Shown here piece by piece: positions 51,758 through 60,303 of a stretch of DNA of 64,000 bases (position 1 is the stretch's first letter; each line of letters begins with the position of its first letter). A program made the translations under genes and the position numbers. The DNA lies in the NCBI GenBank assembly GCA_020632875.1, contig JACKET010000001.1:310001-374000 (forward strand), given 5' to 3'. Source of the DNA: Alphaproteobacteria bacterium (GTDB lineage: Bacteria > Myxococcota_A > UBA796 > GCA-2862545). The notes beneath the pieces are model-generated. The model was not told where the DNA came from and searched no databases. It worked only from the letters and a program-made list of their open reading frames with translations.

Positions 51758-52372
51758 TCAGCGCGTGCGGTACACGCGCGTCACGGCTGGCTGGAAGTGC
51801 GGCGGGAGCTCGGCGGGCCGCTCTTCGACGAGCTGGGCCTCGGGCCAGAGCGCCGCGACCACGTCGGTGTCGAGCGACCATGGCGGGCCGTCGGTGAGCG
51901 CCTGGTCGTACGCGAAGACGTTCAGCAGCAGGCGGCCCCGGTCGCCGAGCAGGGCGCGCTGGAGCGCGACGTAGTCGGCGCGCTGGTCGGGGTGCAGCGC
52001 GACGAGCGCCGCGCGGTCCCAGATGCCCGCGATGGGCCCGAGCAATGCCGGGGTCAGGTGGAAGTAGTCGCCCTGCAGGACCGTGATCCCGGGGCCCTCG
52101 AACTTCGTGAACGGCCCGTGGCGACCGGACTCTTCGAGGCCCTCGCGCTCCGCGAGCTCGGCGAGGGCGAGCGGAGAGAGCTCGATCCCCACCGCGTGGT
52201 GGCCCTGGTCGCGGAGCCACGCGAGGTCGTGCGTGGCGCCGCACAGCGGCACGAACACGGCGCCCTCACCGCCGAACAGCGCCCCGTGCGCGGGGAGATC
52301 GGGGTGCACCTCGCTCATGTGGAAGCCGCGGCGGCCGGTCTCCCAGGCGTTGATCCAGAATTCGGGCTTCAC
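51758..52372 (-). CDS. Thiopurine-S-methyltransferase-family methyltransferase
   Basis: The protein has 204 residues. The TPMT signature is present: FWINAWETGRRGFHMSEVHPDL, then VFVPLCGATHDLAWLRDQGHHAVGIELSP (SAM-binding) and IWDRAALVALHPD. The GTG at 52372 is chosen because GGAGG lies just before it; an ATG 15 bases further out has no such site. Substrate unknown; bacterial relatives methylate selenium, tellurium or thiol compounds. Divergent from trpE with 34 bases between starts. Confidence 0.85.
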   Translation of the reverse strand: MKPEFWINAWETGRRGFHMSEVHPDLPAHGALFGGEGAVFVPLCGATHDLAWLRDQGHHAVGIELSPLALAELAEREGLEESGRHGPFTKFEGPGITVLQGDYFHLTPALLGPIAGIWDRAALVALHPDQRADYVALQRALLGDRGRLLLNVFAYDQALTDGPPWSLDTDVVAALWPEAQLVEERPAELPPHFQPAVTRVYRTR

Positions 52373-52406
52373 GCCACCTCCAGGCATGTGCGTTAACCAC
52401 GCCCCC

Positions 52407-53816
52407 ATGCAGTCGCCGTTCGACATCGCCGCCGACCTCGACACGCCGGTCTCGGCGTTCCTGAAGCTCGCCCCGCTGAAGCCGAGGTTCCTCCTGGAAT
52501 CCGTGGTCGGCGGAACCCAGGTGGGCCGCTACAGCTTCGTGGGCTTCGGCGAGGCGTTCCAGCTCGTCGTCCGCGACGATGGCGTCGAGCTCGGCGGCGA
52601 GACGCGCGCCGCGCCCGCGTCGCGCGAGGCGACCCTGGCGCTGTTCCGCGAGGCCCTCGCGCGGGCGCCCGTGCTCGCTCCGACGGTCCCGGGGCTCCCG
52701 TTCACCGGGGGTCTCGTCGGGTGCTGCGGCTACGACCTGGTGCGGCGGTTCGAGCGGCTACCGAGCCTCCAGCAGGCCCGCGGGGGCGAGCCCGAAGCGA
52801 TCTTCACGGCGCCCACCTCGGTGCTCGTGTTCGACCACGTGACCCGACGTGCTGCGGTCCTCCACGCCGGCAGCGAAGACGACCGGAAGGCCGTGGAGCG
52901 CGACGTGGTGATGTGCCTGCGCGGTCCCGTGCCGGATCGTCCGCACCCGCCGTTCCGCAGCGGCGGATTCGGCTCGCCACGCGCGAGCCTCGACGAAGCG
53001 GAGTTCCTCGACCGCGTGGAGCGGACGAAGGAGCACATCCGGGCCGGCGACGTCTTCCAGCTCGTCGGCGCCGTGCGTTTCGAGGGGCCGAACCGCCTCG
53101 ACCCGTTCCAGGTGTACCGCGCGCTGCGGCTGCTGAACCCGTCGCCGTACATGTACTTCCTCGACTTCGGCGGCGCGGCGGACGGGCTCGCCGTGGTGGG
53201 CAGCTCGCCCGAGGCGCTGGTCCGGCTGCACGACGGGGTGGCGACCCTCCGCCCGATCGCCGGCACGCGGCCGCGCGGCAGGACGCACGACGAGGACCTC
53301 GCGAACGAGCACGCCCTGCTCGCCGACCCCAAGGAGGCCGCCGAGCACGTGATGCTCGTCGACCTCGCGCGCAACGACCTCGGGCGCGTGGCCGTGCCGG
53401 GCTCCATCCGCGTCGACCCCTACCGGGTGATCGAGCGCTACAGCCACGTGATGCACATCGTGTCCGGCGTGACGGGCCACCTGCGTCCCGACGCCGATCC
53501 GTTCGACCTCTTCGCCGCCACGTTCCCCGCGGGGACCGTCGTGGGGGCGCCGAAGGTCCGCGCGATGGAGCTCATCGAGGAGCTGGAGCCCGTCCGGCGC
53601 GGCTTCTACGCGGGCACCGTCGGGTACTTCGGCCATGGCGGGAACCTCGACCAGGCCATCGCGATCCGCACGCTCGTGTTCCAGGGCGACCGCTACAGCT
53701 GGCAGGCTGGCGCGGGGCTCGTCGCCGACAGCGACCCGGCCGCGGAGCACCGCGAGGTCCTCGCGAAGTCCGGGGCCCTGCTCGCCGCGCTGAAGCTGGC
53801 GGAGGAGGGGCTGTGA
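52407..53816 (+). CDS. trpE: Anthranilate synthase component I
   Basis: TrpE makes anthranilate from chorismate with glutamine or ammonia. The protein has 469 residues. The feedback-binding LLES motif (29-32) suggests tryptophan inhibition. The catalytic regions IAGTRPRGRT, DLARNDLGRV, HIVSGVTG, PAGTVVGAPKVRAMELI and QAGAGLVADSDP are intact. The ATG at 52407 was preferred to an ATG at 52386, which would lie before the divergent gene's start. The gene overlaps trpG by four bases. Confidence 0.95.
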   Translation: MQSPFDIAADLDTPVSAFLKLAPLKPRFLLESVVGGTQVGRYSFVGFGEAFQLVVRDDGVELGGETRAAPASREATLALFREALARAPVLAPTVPGLPFTGGLVGCCGYDLVRRFERLPSLQQARGGEPEAIFTAPTSVLVFDHVTRRAAVLHAGSEDDRKAVERDVVMCLRGPVPDRPHPPFRSGGFGSPRASLDEAEFLDRVERTKEHIRAGDVFQLVGAVRFEGPNRLDPFQVYRALRLLNPSPYMYFLDFGGAADGLAVVGSSPEALVRLHDGVATLRPIAGTRPRGRTHDEDLANEHALLADPKEAAEHVMLVDLARNDLGRVAVPGSIRVDPYRVIERYSHVMHIVSGVTGHLRPDADPFDLFAATFPAGTVVGAPKVRAMELIEELEPVRRGFYAGTVGYFGHGGNLDQAIAIRTLVFQGDRYSWQAGAGLVADSDPAAEHREVLAKSGALLAALKLAEEGL

Positions 53817-54382
53817 AGCGCGTCCTGTTGATCGACAACTACGACAGCTTCACGTTCAACCTCGCCCAGGCGTTCCAGATCCTCGGCGCGGAGGTCGAGG
53901 TCTTCCGGAACGACGCCCTCACGGTGGAGCAGGCGAAGGAGCGCGCACCGACGCACCTCGTGGTGTCCCCGGGGCCCGGGAACCCCGACTCGGCGGGCGT
54001 CTCGCTGGCCATGCTCGCGGGGTTCCTCGGCGTCGTGCCGATCCTCGGGGTGTGCCTCGGCCACCAGGCGCTCGTGCAGGTGCTGGGCGGGCGCATCGTC
54101 CGGGCGCCGCACCTGATGCACGGCAAAGCGAGCCTCGTGCAGCACGACGGGCGGACGATCTACGAGGGCCTGCCGAACCCGCTCGAGGTCGGGCGGTACC
54201 ACTCGCTGATCGCCGAAGAGGCCAGCCTGCCAGGCGTCCTCGAGGTGACGTGCCGCACCGACGACGGGCTGATCATGGGCGTCCGCCATCGCGAGCACGC
54301 CGCGGAAGGCGTGCAGTTCCACCCCGAGAGCGTGCTGACGCCCCAGGGCGACGCGCTCCTCGCGAGGTTCCTCGCGCAGTGA
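53813..54382 (+). CDS. trpG: Anthranilate synthase component II (glutamine amidotransferase)
   Basis: TrpG supplies ammonia from glutamine to TrpE. The protein has 189 residues with the triad in GVCLGHQ (Cys81) and FHPES (His, Glu), and SPGPGNP. The GTG start overlaps the trpE stop. It is a single-domain enzyme, not fused to trpD. Confidence 0.95.
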   Translation: MKRVLLIDNYDSFTFNLAQAFQILGAEVEVFRNDALTVEQAKERAPTHLVVSPGPGNPDSAGVSLAMLAGFLGVVPILGVCLGHQALVQVLGGRIVRAPHLMHGKASLVQHDGRTIYEGLPNPLEVGRYHSLIAEEASLPGVLEVTCRTDDGLIMGVRHREHAAEGVQFHPESVLTPQGDALLARFLAQ

Positions 54383-54388
54383 GCCTCC

Positions 54389-54730
54389 TCACGGACAGGA
54401 GAGCATCAGGGAGTGCTCCCACCCGACGGACAACGGCTCGCAGGTCGCGCGGTCCAGGCGGATGAACTCGAAGAGCTCCTCCGGGCGGTCCTCGGCGCAC
54501 TCCTGGGTGACCGCGCCGACGAGCAGGTCATCCCCTTCGAGGACCTCGACGTCCTCGCACGCACAGCTCCTCCCGCCGAGGCAGTCGTAGAACGCCTCGG
54601 GGTCCGCGCCCTCAGGGCCGAGATGCGCGATGCAGCAGTCTCGGAGGGCCTCGTCCGAGACCGAGCGACCACACTCGATCGGCGCGCAGACGGGAGGACC
54701 CGCGCACGCCGCGAGGAGGACGAGGACTAT
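54389..54730 (-). CDS. Small cysteine-rich lipoprotein-like frame without a canonical start
   Basis: After the cysNC stop the frame reads VLVLLAAC, a perfect lipoprotein signal and lipobox, followed by about 100 residues with nine or more cysteines (CC, CAC). It has no ATG, GTG or TTG: the only position that gives a sensible start is ATA at 54730, overlapping the TAG of cysNC. The frame remains open far upstream. It could use an unusual start, be coupled by frameshift, or contain a sequence error. Start uncertain. Confidence 0.5.
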   Translation of the reverse strand: MVLVLLAACAGPPVCAPIECGRSVSDEALRDCCIAHLGPEGADPEAFYDCLGGRSCACEDVEVLEGDDLLVGAVTQECAEDRPEELFEFIRLDRATCEPLSVGWEHSLMLSCP

Positions 54731-56568
54731 GCCGGAGGCCGCGTGAACTGGCCGCTCTCGTCGAGCTTCTGGAGCAGGACCTTCACCGCGTCCGTCAGCC
54801 GGACCTTGTCGAGCTGGACCTCGATGTCGTGCTCGCGGGGCGGCTCGAAATCGCGGATGTCGGCGTCGGGGCGGCGCTCGCGGCACAGGACCGGATCGGT
54901 GTTCACGAACACCTGGAAGACCCGCGCGCGACCGATGCGCTCGCGGAGGTAGGCCCGGTCGGCCACGTGGTAGCTCGGGAACGCGCAGATCGCGATGAGG
55001 CCGGCCTCGGTGGCCGCCTTGCACGCGCTGACGACGCTGCGGAGGTCTTCGCTGGTGGGGTCGATCACGGTGGCCGTGCGACCGATGTCGAACAGGCGCC
55101 GCTCGAGCGCGTAGGCCAGCGCCCAGCGACCGGAGCCCGGGAGGCCCGTGAGCCACAGCGTCGCGCCGGACTGGCCCATCTTGTCGTAGCGCTCGCGCGA
55201 CGACACCTGGGTCTTCGGCTTGATCGCGCTGCCGGCCCGCGCTTCGCGGAGCAGGGCGTCGAGGTCCTGGCGGTTGGCATCGAGCTCGATCATCCCCGCC
55301 GCGACAGTGTTGTTCGTCGCGGAGTCGATGAGGATGAAGGCGCCGGTGCCGCGGTTGTCGCGGTAGTTGTCGACGTAGAGCGCGCTCGTGCACTTCAGCG
55401 TGACGTAGCCGATGTCGTTGAGCGCCAGGGTGGGCGCCGCGACGTCGTCGAGCGTGTCCATGTCCTTCTTGTGGTGGATCGTGTCGACCTGGGCGCGGAC
55501 GGTCTGCGTCGTGTGCTTGAGCAGGTAGGTCTTGCCGGAGTCGAGCTCGTTCTCGCTCATCCACACGACGTGGGCGCGGATCTCGCGGGTGACGTGCGGG
55601 AGGTTGTTCTCGAGCACGATCATGTCGCCGCGGCTGGTGTCGATCTCGTCTTCGAGGCGGATCGTGACCGACATCGGGACGCTGGCCGCGCCGATGGACT
55701 TCCCGGCGAAGTCGACGGCCTTCACGCGGCTGCGCTTGCCGGACGGGAGCGACAGGATGGCGTCGCCCTCGCAGATGGTGCCGCTCGCGATCTGCCCGGC
55801 GAAGCCGCGGTAGTCGAGGTTCGGCCGCAGGACCGTCTGGATCGGGAACCGGAAGTCGGCGAGGTTGTGGTCGGCCGAGACCGGGACCTCCTCGAGGTAG
55901 GCGAGGATGTTCGGACCGTCGAACCACGGCGTCTTCGCGCTGTTGCTGACGATGTTGTCGCCCTTGAGCGCGCTGATCGGGAAGCAGGTGATGTCCTTGA
56001 AGGACAGCGACTTCGCGAACTCGAGGAAGTCCGCACGGATCTTCTCGAAGGTGCCCTGGTCGTAGTCGACGAGGTCCATCTTGTTCACGCACACGGCGAG
56101 GTGCGGGATGCCGAGCAGCGACGCGATGTACGCGTGGCGGCGGGACTGCTGGAGCACACCGAGCCGCGCGTCGATCAGGATGATGCCGACGTTCGCGGTG
56201 CTCGCGCCGGTGACCATGTTCCGCGTGTACTGGATGTGGCCCGGGGTGTCGGCGATGATGAACTTGCGCTTGTCGGTCGAGAAGTAGCGGTACGCCACGT
56301 CGATCGTGATGCCCTGCTCGCGCTCGGCGCGGAGGCCGTCGGTGAGCAGGGAGAAGTCGATCTCCTCGCCTTCGATCGCGGATGCGGCCTTCACGGCGGC
56401 GAGCTGGTCTTCGTAGACCATCCCGGTGTCGTGCAGGAGGCGCCCGATGAGCGTGGACTTGCCGTCGTCGACGGAGCCCACGGCCACGAAGCGGAGGAGC
56501 TCCTTGTGCTCGTACTTCGACAGGTAGGCGTCGATGTCGGTGCGGATCAGCTCTGCGTCGGTCGCCAT
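54727..56568 (-). CDS. cysN: Sulfate adenylyltransferase GTPase subunit fused to a degenerate APS-kinase domain
   Basis: The protein has 613 residues. The GTPase part (1-440) has GSVDDGKS (31-38), DTPGH and NKMD, all normal, and works with CysD to make APS. The CysC-like tail (about 460-613) begins GATLWLTGLPGSG but continues RW where the family has K-S/T (475-482), so the P-loop lysine is lost. The DGDxxRxGL and GFS..DR..N region that binds APS is also missing. The kinase half is probably inactive. The ATG overlaps the cysD stop. Confidence 0.92.
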   Translation of the reverse strand: MATDAELIRTDIDAYLSKYEHKELLRFVAVGSVDDGKSTLIGRLLHDTGMVYEDQLAAVKAASAIEGEEIDFSLLTDGLRAEREQGITIDVAYRYFSTDKRKFIIADTPGHIQYTRNMVTGASTANVGIILIDARLGVLQQSRRHAYIASLLGIPHLAVCVNKMDLVDYDQGTFEKIRADFLEFAKSLSFKDITCFPISALKGDNIVSNSAKTPWFDGPNILAYLEEVPVSADHNLADFRFPIQTVLRPNLDYRGFAGQIASGTICEGDAILSLPSGKRSRVKAVDFAGKSIGAASVPMSVTIRLEDEIDTSRGDMIVLENNLPHVTREIRAHVVWMSENELDSGKTYLLKHTTQTVRAQVDTIHHKKDMDTLDDVAAPTLALNDIGYVTLKCTSALYVDNYRDNRGTGAFILIDSATNNTVAAGMIELDANRQDLDALLREARAGSAIKPKTQVSSRERYDKMGQSGATLWLTGLPGSGRWALAYALERRLFDIGRTATVIDPTSEDLRSVVSACKAATEAGLIAICAFPSYHVADRAYLRERIGRARVFQVFVNTDPVLCRERRPDADIRDFEPPREHDIEVQLDKVRLTDAVKVLLQKLDESGQFTRPPA

Positions 56569-57482
56569 CAGAAGTACCCCTCGCGCTTCTTGCGCTCCAT
56601 CGAGCCGTCTTCGTCGAAGTCGATGAGCCGCCCCTGCCGCTCGCTGAACGTGGTGGTGAGCATCTCCTGGATCACGTCGGTGACCGTCTTCGCGGTCGAA
56701 TCGACCGCACCGGAGAGCGGGTAGCAGCCGAGCGTGCGGAACCGGACGGACCGCATCTCGGGCTTCTCGCCGGGCTCGAGCCGCATGCGCTCGTCGTCGA
56801 CCATGATCATCGTGCCGTCGCGCCACACGATCGGCCGCTCGGCGGCCAGGTACAGCGGGACGATCGGGATCTTCTCGCGCTCGACGTACAGCCACACGTC
56901 GAGCTCGGTCCAGTTGGAGAGCGGGAAGACGCGGACGCTCTCGCCCTTGCGGATGCGGGTGTTGTAGGCGTTCCACAGCTCGGGGCGCTGGTTCTTCGGA
57001 TCCCACTGGTGGAACTGATCCCGGAAGCTGAAGATCCGCTCCTTGGCGCGGGACCGCTCCTCGTCGCGACGGGCGCCGCCGAAGGCGCAGTCGAACTTGT
57101 ACTTGTCGAGGGCCTGCTTGAGCGCGGCCGTCTTCATGATGCCCGTGTAGTGGTTGGACCCGTAGTCGAACGGGTTCATCCCCTGGGCGCGCCCCTCCTC
57201 GTTGGTGTGGACGAGGAGCTCGATGCCCGTGTCGCGCGCGTAGTCGTCGCGGAACTGGATCATCTCCCGGAACTTCCAGGTCGTGTCGACGTGGAGGAAG
57301 GGGAACGGGGGCTTGCCCGGAGCGAAGGCCTTCAGCGCGAGGTGGGCCATCACCCCGGAGTCCTTGCCGATCGAGTAGAGCATCACCGGATTGTCGAATT
57401 CGGCCGCGGCTTCGCGGATGATGTGGATGCTCTCGGTCTCGAGCTCTTGCAGGTGCGTGAGTCGGTGTTCGAGGGAAGTCAT
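56568..57482 (-). CDS. cysD: Sulfate adenylyltransferase small subunit
   Basis: CysD binds ATP and sulfate to form APS. The protein has 304 residues, with THLQELETESIHIIREAAAEF, YSIGKDSGVM (PP-loop), FGGARRDEERSRAKERIFSFRD, WDPKNQRPELWN and SERQGRLIDFDEDGSMERKKREGYF. The ATG at 57482 gives the same N-terminus as E. coli CysD; another ATG at 57512 adds ten residues. Confidence 0.95.
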   Translation of the reverse strand: MTSLEHRLTHLQELETESIHIIREAAAEFDNPVMLYSIGKDSGVMAHLALKAFAPGKPPFPFLHVDTTWKFREMIQFRDDYARDTGIELLVHTNEEGRAQGMNPFDYGSNHYTGIMKTAALKQALDKYKFDCAFGGARRDEERSRAKERIFSFRDQFHQWDPKNQRPELWNAYNTRIRKGESVRVFPLSNWTELDVWLYVEREKIPIVPLYLAAERPIVWRDGTMIMVDDERMRLEPGEKPEMRSVRFRTLGCYPLSGAVDSTAKTVTDVIQEMLTTTFSERQGRLIDFDEDGSMERKKREGYF

Positions 57483-57573
57483 GACGTCTCGTCGGGTTGG
57501 GGCGGATGCCATCTCGGCGGAACGCCGTACGTATGAAGGACGAGGCCCCGATGCCAGCCCGAACCAGCAGTCG

Positions 57574-58113
57574 TCAGGTGCGCAGGCGCCGGATGGAGCG
57601 GGGGATGTCGGCCGCAGTGCCGAGCTGCTTGCGAGCGGTCTTCGCGCGGTCTTCGATGGTCATGGCCACCCAGACGGCGTGCTCGACGGGCTCGAGCTCC
57701 ATCGGGACCATGAAGGGCGCGTCGGCGCCGGCCCTGCGGATGCTGATCACGGGCTCCGACCCCCCGTCGACCTGCACGATGCCGACCTGGTTCCACGGGA
57801 TCTCGAGGCGCTCCTCCTCGCGGACGAGGATCAGCTGCGAGGGCGTCAGGCTCAGCGCGGTCTCGAGCGCGCCCCGGGTGGGCTCGAGGTGCGGGAGGAC
57901 CCGGGCGACCACGACCATCGCCGCAGCGACGAACGCCGCGAGGTACAGCCCCGAGATCGAGAGGAAGGTGAACCCGAACACCAGGAGCCAGGTGACCTGC
58001 TGCGCCTGCTCCGTGCTGAGGATGTCGAAGACGGAGGACGGCCGGCCGCTCACCTTGATGTGGAGGCCGTCGAGGTCGGTGCGCGATCGGAGCTGGGGTG
58101 GCGCGTCGAACAC
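57574..58113 (-). CDS. Membrane protein with PH-like soluble domain
   Basis: The protein has 179 residues. Residues 40-72 form a hydrophobic hairpin of two closely spaced spans. The C-terminal 100 residues are soluble and beta-rich (LEIPWNQVGIVQVDGGSEPVISI), resembling bacterial PH-type domains. The end is basic. It is directly downstream of the EEP lipoprotein, four bases apart, so they are probably cotranscribed. Confidence 0.55.
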   Translation of the reverse strand: MFDAPPQLRSRTDLDGLHIKVSGRPSSVFDILSTEQAQQVTWLLVFGFTFLSISGLYLAAFVAAAMVVVARVLPHLEPTRGALETALSLTPSQLILVREEERLEIPWNQVGIVQVDGGSEPVISIRRAGADAPFMVPMELEPVEHAVWVAMTIEDRAKTARKQLGTAADIPRSIRRLRT

Positions 58114-58116
58114 GGG

Positions 58117-59217
58117 CTATTCGGGGTTGAGGGTCACACTGACACCGTAGTGATCCGAGTACGCGCCGGCGATGTCGGTTCCACACGTCTGGGTGTCGAT
58201 CCCGCCGTCGAGCACGCGCCCCGCCGTGTACGTGGGCTCTTCGAAGCCCTTGAACAGGACGTGATCGATGATCTCGCTGTTGCGATCGTCGCCGCCGAGC
58301 GCGACGAGCGGGTTGTCGCCGCAGAACGTGCAGCGGCCGTCGTTCGCGATGTAGGGGTCGGCGTAGCCTCCGACGAGGAGGTCGTAGTTCGCGGGCTGCT
58401 CGGCATCGATGTCGCCCACCGCGGGGCCCGCGTTGAAGTCGCCCATCGCGACCACCGGACCCGTGGCCGTGCTGTCGATCCAGTCGCGGAGCTCTTCGAT
58501 CTGGGTGGTCTGCTCCTCGGCCCAGCTGCCCTCGCCCGGGGGCCGCGGGTACGGGATGGTCGAGAAGACGGCGGTGAGGTGCGTGCAGTACACGTCCTGC
58601 GGCCCGCTCGGCAGGTCGATCACGGCGTGGAGCGCGCTGCGGCGGTTCGTCGTGCTCGCGAACACGTGCTCGTCGGTCGAGAGGATCGGGTGCTTCGAGA
58701 GGATGCCGGTGCCGAAGGACCCGCCGTACGCGTACTCGGTGGTCTGGGTCTCACAGGCCGCCGCGATGTCGGCGATCTCGCCGCCCACATTGGCCATCGT
58801 GCACCGGAGGCAGTCGGTCGGCAGCCCGATGAACTGGAACGGGCAGCCGCCCTGGACGCAGCCCGGGAGCTCGTCGACGCAGGCGTCGGAGCACGCGTCG
58901 TTCGCGCAGGTGAGCAGGTTGTCGAGCTGCCCGTCGGGACACGCCGGCGTCGCTTCGGTCAGCTGCTGTGCGTCGGGGAAGAAGGAGTGCGGGAAGGCCG
59001 TGCCCGCCGCGCTCTTCACCGCGTCGACCTGCCCGGGGGTCCACACCTCCTGGAGGCACACGACATCCGCGTCGAGCGTCGCGATCGCACCGGCGACGGC
59101 GTCGGTCCGCTCGTTGGCGCCCGGCACGAACCCGATGGCCAGGCCCGCGTTGTAGGTGACGAAGGTGCCCGAGGGTACCGGGTTTCCACAGCCGGCGAGC
59201 AGAGCGAGAAGCCACAT
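58117..59217 (-). CDS. Endonuclease/exonuclease/phosphatase-family lipoprotein
   Basis: The protein has 366 residues. A very short signal ends in LLAGC (residue 10). The EEP motifs are complete: TYNAGLA, VCLQEVW, CTHLTAVF, VAMGDFNAGP, IDHVLF and YSDHYGV. A Cys-rich insertion (CANDACSDACVDELPGC, CPFQF, CLRC) lies in the middle and could bind metal or form disulphides. The start ATG follows GGAGGACTCC. Confidence 0.85.
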   Translation of the reverse strand: MWLLALLAGCGNPVPSGTFVTYNAGLAIGFVPGANERTDAVAGAIATLDADVVCLQEVWTPGQVDAVKSAAGTAFPHSFFPDAQQLTEATPACPDGQLDNLLTCANDACSDACVDELPGCVQGGCPFQFIGLPTDCLRCTMANVGGEIADIAAACETQTTEYAYGGSFGTGILSKHPILSTDEHVFASTTNRRSALHAVIDLPSGPQDVYCTHLTAVFSTIPYPRPPGEGSWAEEQTTQIEELRDWIDSTATGPVVAMGDFNAGPAVGDIDAEQPANYDLLVGGYADPYIANDGRCTFCGDNPLVALGGDDRNSEIIDHVLFKGFEEPTYTAGRVLDGGIDTQTCGTDIAGAYSDHYGVSVTLNPE

Positions 59218-59290
59218 GGAGTCCTCCAATCCGGCCCCGATATCCGGCCGTCGACGCGCCTGCTCTATGATGCCCAGCCTGGAGATGGCG

Positions 59291-60298
59291 ATGCGTGACG
59301 TGCTCGAGACCCTGCTGGACGGCAACGACCTCGACCCGGCGGAGGCCACGGCCCTGCTGGACGGGCTGACCGACCCCGAGGTCCCCGATGCGCTCAAGGC
59401 CGCCGCGCTCGCCGCGCTGCGCGTGAAGGGCGAGACGGCCGAAGAGGTGCGGGCGTTCGCGCGCGGGCTGCGGGATCGGGCCGAGCCGTTCGAGACGTCC
59501 TGGGCCAAGCCGCTCGTCGACACGTGTGGCACGGGCGGAGACCACTCGCACAGCATCAACCTCTCGACGGCGGCGGCGCTCGTGGTCGCGGCGATGGGGC
59601 ACGGCGTCGTGAAGCACGGCAACCGCAGCGCCTCGTCGAAGTGCGGGAGCGCCGACGTGCTCGAGGCGCTCGGCGTCCCGATCCCCGAGGGGCCGCGCGA
59701 TGCCGCCCGCATGCTCGAGGAGACCGGGTTCACCTTCCTCTTCGCCCCGGCGTTCCACCCCGCCACGGCCGCGGTGATGCCGGTGCGCCGCACGCTCGGC
59801 ACGCGCACCGTCTTCAACCTGCTCGGGCCGCTGTCGAACCCGGCGCGGCCGCCGTACCAGGTCATCGGAGCGTTCAGCGCGGACGCGGCGGCCCTCATCG
59901 CCGATACGCTCGCCGGCATGGCGATCGCCCGCGCGACCGTGGTGTACGGCGCCGAGGGCTGGGACGAGCCCACGCCCATCGGGCCGTTCGAGGTGTGGGA
60001 GGTGCGCCCGGAAGAGCGCGTCGAGCACCGGGAGGTCGACCCCGCGCGGGTCTACGGCATCCCGCGGTGCACGGTGGCGGACCTGCGTGGCGGCGACCCC
60101 GACTTCAACGCCCGCGCGCTGATGAAGGTGTTCGAAGGCGGGAAGGGCCCGCACCGCGACGCCATCGTGCTGAGCTCCGCGGTCGTGCTCGAGACGCTGG
60201 GCGTCGCTGCCGAGCGCGACGCCGTGGCGCGGGTCGAGGCTGCCCTCGACAACGGCGCGGTCCCCGCGTTGCTCGCCCGGCTCGAGGGCTACCGGTAG
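59291..60298 (+). CDS. trpD: Anthranilate phosphoribosyltransferase
   Basis: TrpD joins anthranilate and PRPP. The protein has 335 residues, normal. DTCGTGGDHSHSINLSTAAA, KHGNRSASSKCGSADVLEALG and FAPAFHPA, FNLLGPLSNPA are present. The ATG at 59291 is preferred because GGAG sits six bases before it; ATG 59285 is within this site. First gene of the second trp cluster. Confidence 0.95.
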   Translation: MRDVLETLLDGNDLDPAEATALLDGLTDPEVPDALKAAALAALRVKGETAEEVRAFARGLRDRAEPFETSWAKPLVDTCGTGGDHSHSINLSTAAALVVAAMGHGVVKHGNRSASSKCGSADVLEALGVPIPEGPRDAARMLEETGFTFLFAPAFHPATAAVMPVRRTLGTRTVFNLLGPLSNPARPPYQVIGAFSADAAALIADTLAGMAIARATVVYGAEGWDEPTPIGPFEVWEVRPEERVEHREVDPARVYGIPRCTVADLRGGDPDFNARALMKVFEGGKGPHRDAIVLSSAVVLETLGVAAERDAVARVEAALDNGAVPALLARLEGYR

Positions 60299-60303
60299 GG
60301 CGG

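Noticed and set aside
52373..52406. trp leader peptide or attenuator
   Set aside because: Only 34 bases lie between the divergent starts; no Trp-rich leader or alternative hairpins seen. The same applies to 59218-59290.
54413..54952. Forward frame of 179 residues opposite cysNC
   Set aside because: Antisense to the conserved CysC-like tail and the cysteine-rich frame, no motif.
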